Origin: Ditibartonella choladocola
Lineage (GTDB): Bacteria > Pseudomonadota > Alphaproteobacteria > Rhizobiales > Rhizobiaceae
Length of the DNA stretch: 64,000 bases
Reading direction: 5' to 3'
Assembly (NCBI RefSeq): GCF_002007565.1
Contig: NZ_CP015625.1
Location: 1,488,001 to 1,552,000 of the forward strand
In this document: piece by piece, positions 63,255 to 64,000 of the stretch
Layout: the number at the start of each line of letters is the position of its first letter
Numbering within the stretch: position 1 is the first letter of the stretch
Made by a program: the position numbers and the translations under genes
The notes under the pieces: model-generated
Told to the model about the DNA's origin: nothing
The model's input: only the letters and a program-made list of their open reading frames with translations
The model's database searches: none

Positions 63255-63683
63255 CTAGATTTTTAACGCCAGCAAAATAACGCCTGCGCCGATCAGTACG
63301 ACACCGGTCCAATTGATGGCTGTCAATTTTTCACCAAGAAAAGTAACGCCGAAAATGGCAACAAAGATAACCGACAATTTGTCTATCGGAGCAACATGGG
63401 AAGCATCTCCCAATTGCAGAGCGCGGAAATAGGCAAGCCATGAAGCACCCGTGGCAAGACCTGATAAAACAAGGAAAACCCATGATTTTGCCGGAATGGC
63501 TCCCGGACGTTGCCATTGTCCGGTGATGCTTAAAAACAGACATAATGCAGCAATGATAACGATTGTTCTTATCAAAGTGGCAAAATCGGAATTGATACCG
63601 CTTATACCGACTTTTGCGAAAATAGCTGTTAAAGCCGCAAAAATTGCTGAAAGAAATGCCCAGAACTGCCAGGTAGCGGTCAT
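63255..63683 (-). CDS. EamA/DMT family membrane protein, half-size
   Basis: A 142-residue protein with five hydrophobic segments and one EamA unit. WQFWAFLSAIFAALTAIFAK, TGASWLAYFRALQLGDASHV and FGVTFLGEKLTAINWTGVVL are typical of the family. Full carriers have two EamA units, so this one probably works as a dimer. Its start ATG shares a base with the cobO stop, so it is translationally coupled to cobO. Substrate unknown; transport of a cobalt complex or corrinoid is conceivable. Confidence 0.88.
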   Translation of the reverse strand: MTATWQFWAFLSAIFAALTAIFAKVGISGINSDFATLIRTIVIIAALCLFLSITGQWQRPGAIPAKSWVFLVLSGLATGASWLAYFRALQLGDASHVAPIDKLSVIFVAIFGVTFLGEKLTAINWTGVVLIGAGVILLALKI

Positions 63684-64000
63684 CAGAATTCAATCCCCTT
63701 CTGTCCTTTTATGCCGGAACGGAACGGGTGTTTGACCAATTCCATTTCTGTTACCAGATCGGCAGCCTCAATCAATTCATTTCGTGCATTGCGACCGGTA
63801 ATGATGACATGTTTCATGAAAGGTCGCTTCGATAATACATCAAGCACTTCTTCCAATGGTAGATAATCATAGCGCAATACGATATTCAACTCGTCACAAA
63901 GCACCATATCCGTGGTGTCATCGAGGATCATATCTTTGGCAATGTCCCATGCTTTTCGCGCTTCGGCAATGTCTTTTTCACGATTCTGCGTTTCCCATGT
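63683..64000 (-). CDS. cobO: Cob(I)yrinic acid a,c-diamide adenosyltransferase, C-terminal part
   Basis: The frame runs off the window end; 105 codons plus stop are seen. ILDDTTDMVLCDELNIVLRY, LPLEEVLDVLSKRPFMKHVI and ITGRNARNELIEAADLVTEM are diagnostic of CobO/BtuR, and the end KHPFRSGIKGQKGIEF is the canonical C terminus that folds over the substrate. It adenosylates the cobalt with ATP. The P-loop half lies beyond the window. It overlaps the EamA start by one base. Confidence 0.96.
   Translation of the reverse strand, partial: TWETQNREKDIAEARKAWDIAKDMILDDTTDMVLCDELNIVLRYDYLPLEEVLDVLSKRPFMKHVIITGRNARNELIEAADLVTEMELVKHPFRSGIKGQKGIEF

Overview
The window looks like a chromosomal segment of an alphaproteobacterium of the order Hyphomicrobiales (Rhizobiales), probably Bartonellaceae or a close relative. 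Evidence: the plsY-dprA-topA-rnr-(MFS)-rpmG order, dsbA-accB-accC-aat, a mostly aerobic-type cobalamin pathway with CobE and CbiD, a retropepsin-like TIGR02281-type protein, and a moderate, fairly AT-rich composition. The genus is an inference; gut-symbiont Bartonella species are one good fit.

Region 1 (1-26.6 kb) is densely packed core genome: DNA processing and topology (dprA, topA), RNA decay (rnr), an L,D-transpeptidase, molybdenum cofactor nucleotidyl transfer (mobA/mobB), a glutathione transferase, a membrane-anchored nuclease, an Lrp regulator coupled to a divergent thiM-like kinase, divergent cobT/cobS, dusA, an aminotransferase, a periplasmic M48 protease, a DsbA-like oxidoreductase, accB/accC and aat. 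It ends at a tRNA-Thr(TGT).

Region 2 (26.6-50.2 kb) is accessory, with low coding density, long AT-rich spacers and several decayed coding remnants. It carries three metabolic modules, each with its own regulator: a reductase/TetR pair sharing a two-site operator, a beta-alanine/omega-amino acid aminotransferase with a cupin-type regulator followed by an APC permease and a PucR regulator, and a complete non-phosphorylating L-fucose pathway (38.1-47.6 kb). The fucose genes run transporter FucP, mutarotase, L-fucose dehydrogenase, fuconolactonase, fuconate dehydratase, 2-keto-3-deoxyfuconate dehydrogenase and diketo-deoxyfuconate hydrolase, plus an ACS-type MFS carrier and a KdgT-type carrier, opposite a GntR/FadR regulator with two operators 18 bp apart. 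The expected products are pyruvate and L-lactate. A degenerate thermonuclease-like protein and an unrecognised 214-residue protein follow.

Region 3 (50.2-64 kb) returns to core genes (grxB, a DUF486 membrane protein, icd) and then a cobalamin locus: cobD, cobB, cobA, cbiD, cobK, cobM, cobE and the 3' part of cobO. Carriers and other genes (two MFS, TSUP, EamA, a TerB-like protein) are interleaved. With cobT/cobS at 16-18 kb, the window holds a large part of a B12 pathway. The best candidates for something new are the 214-residue unknown (48957-49601), sequence-level oddities in otherwise familiar enzymes (SDR with Asn for the catalytic Lys, nuclease without its arginines, ThiM with an altered signature), and the carriers embedded in the cobalamin locus. 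I saw no CRISPR array, intact insertion sequence, phage or rRNA operon.
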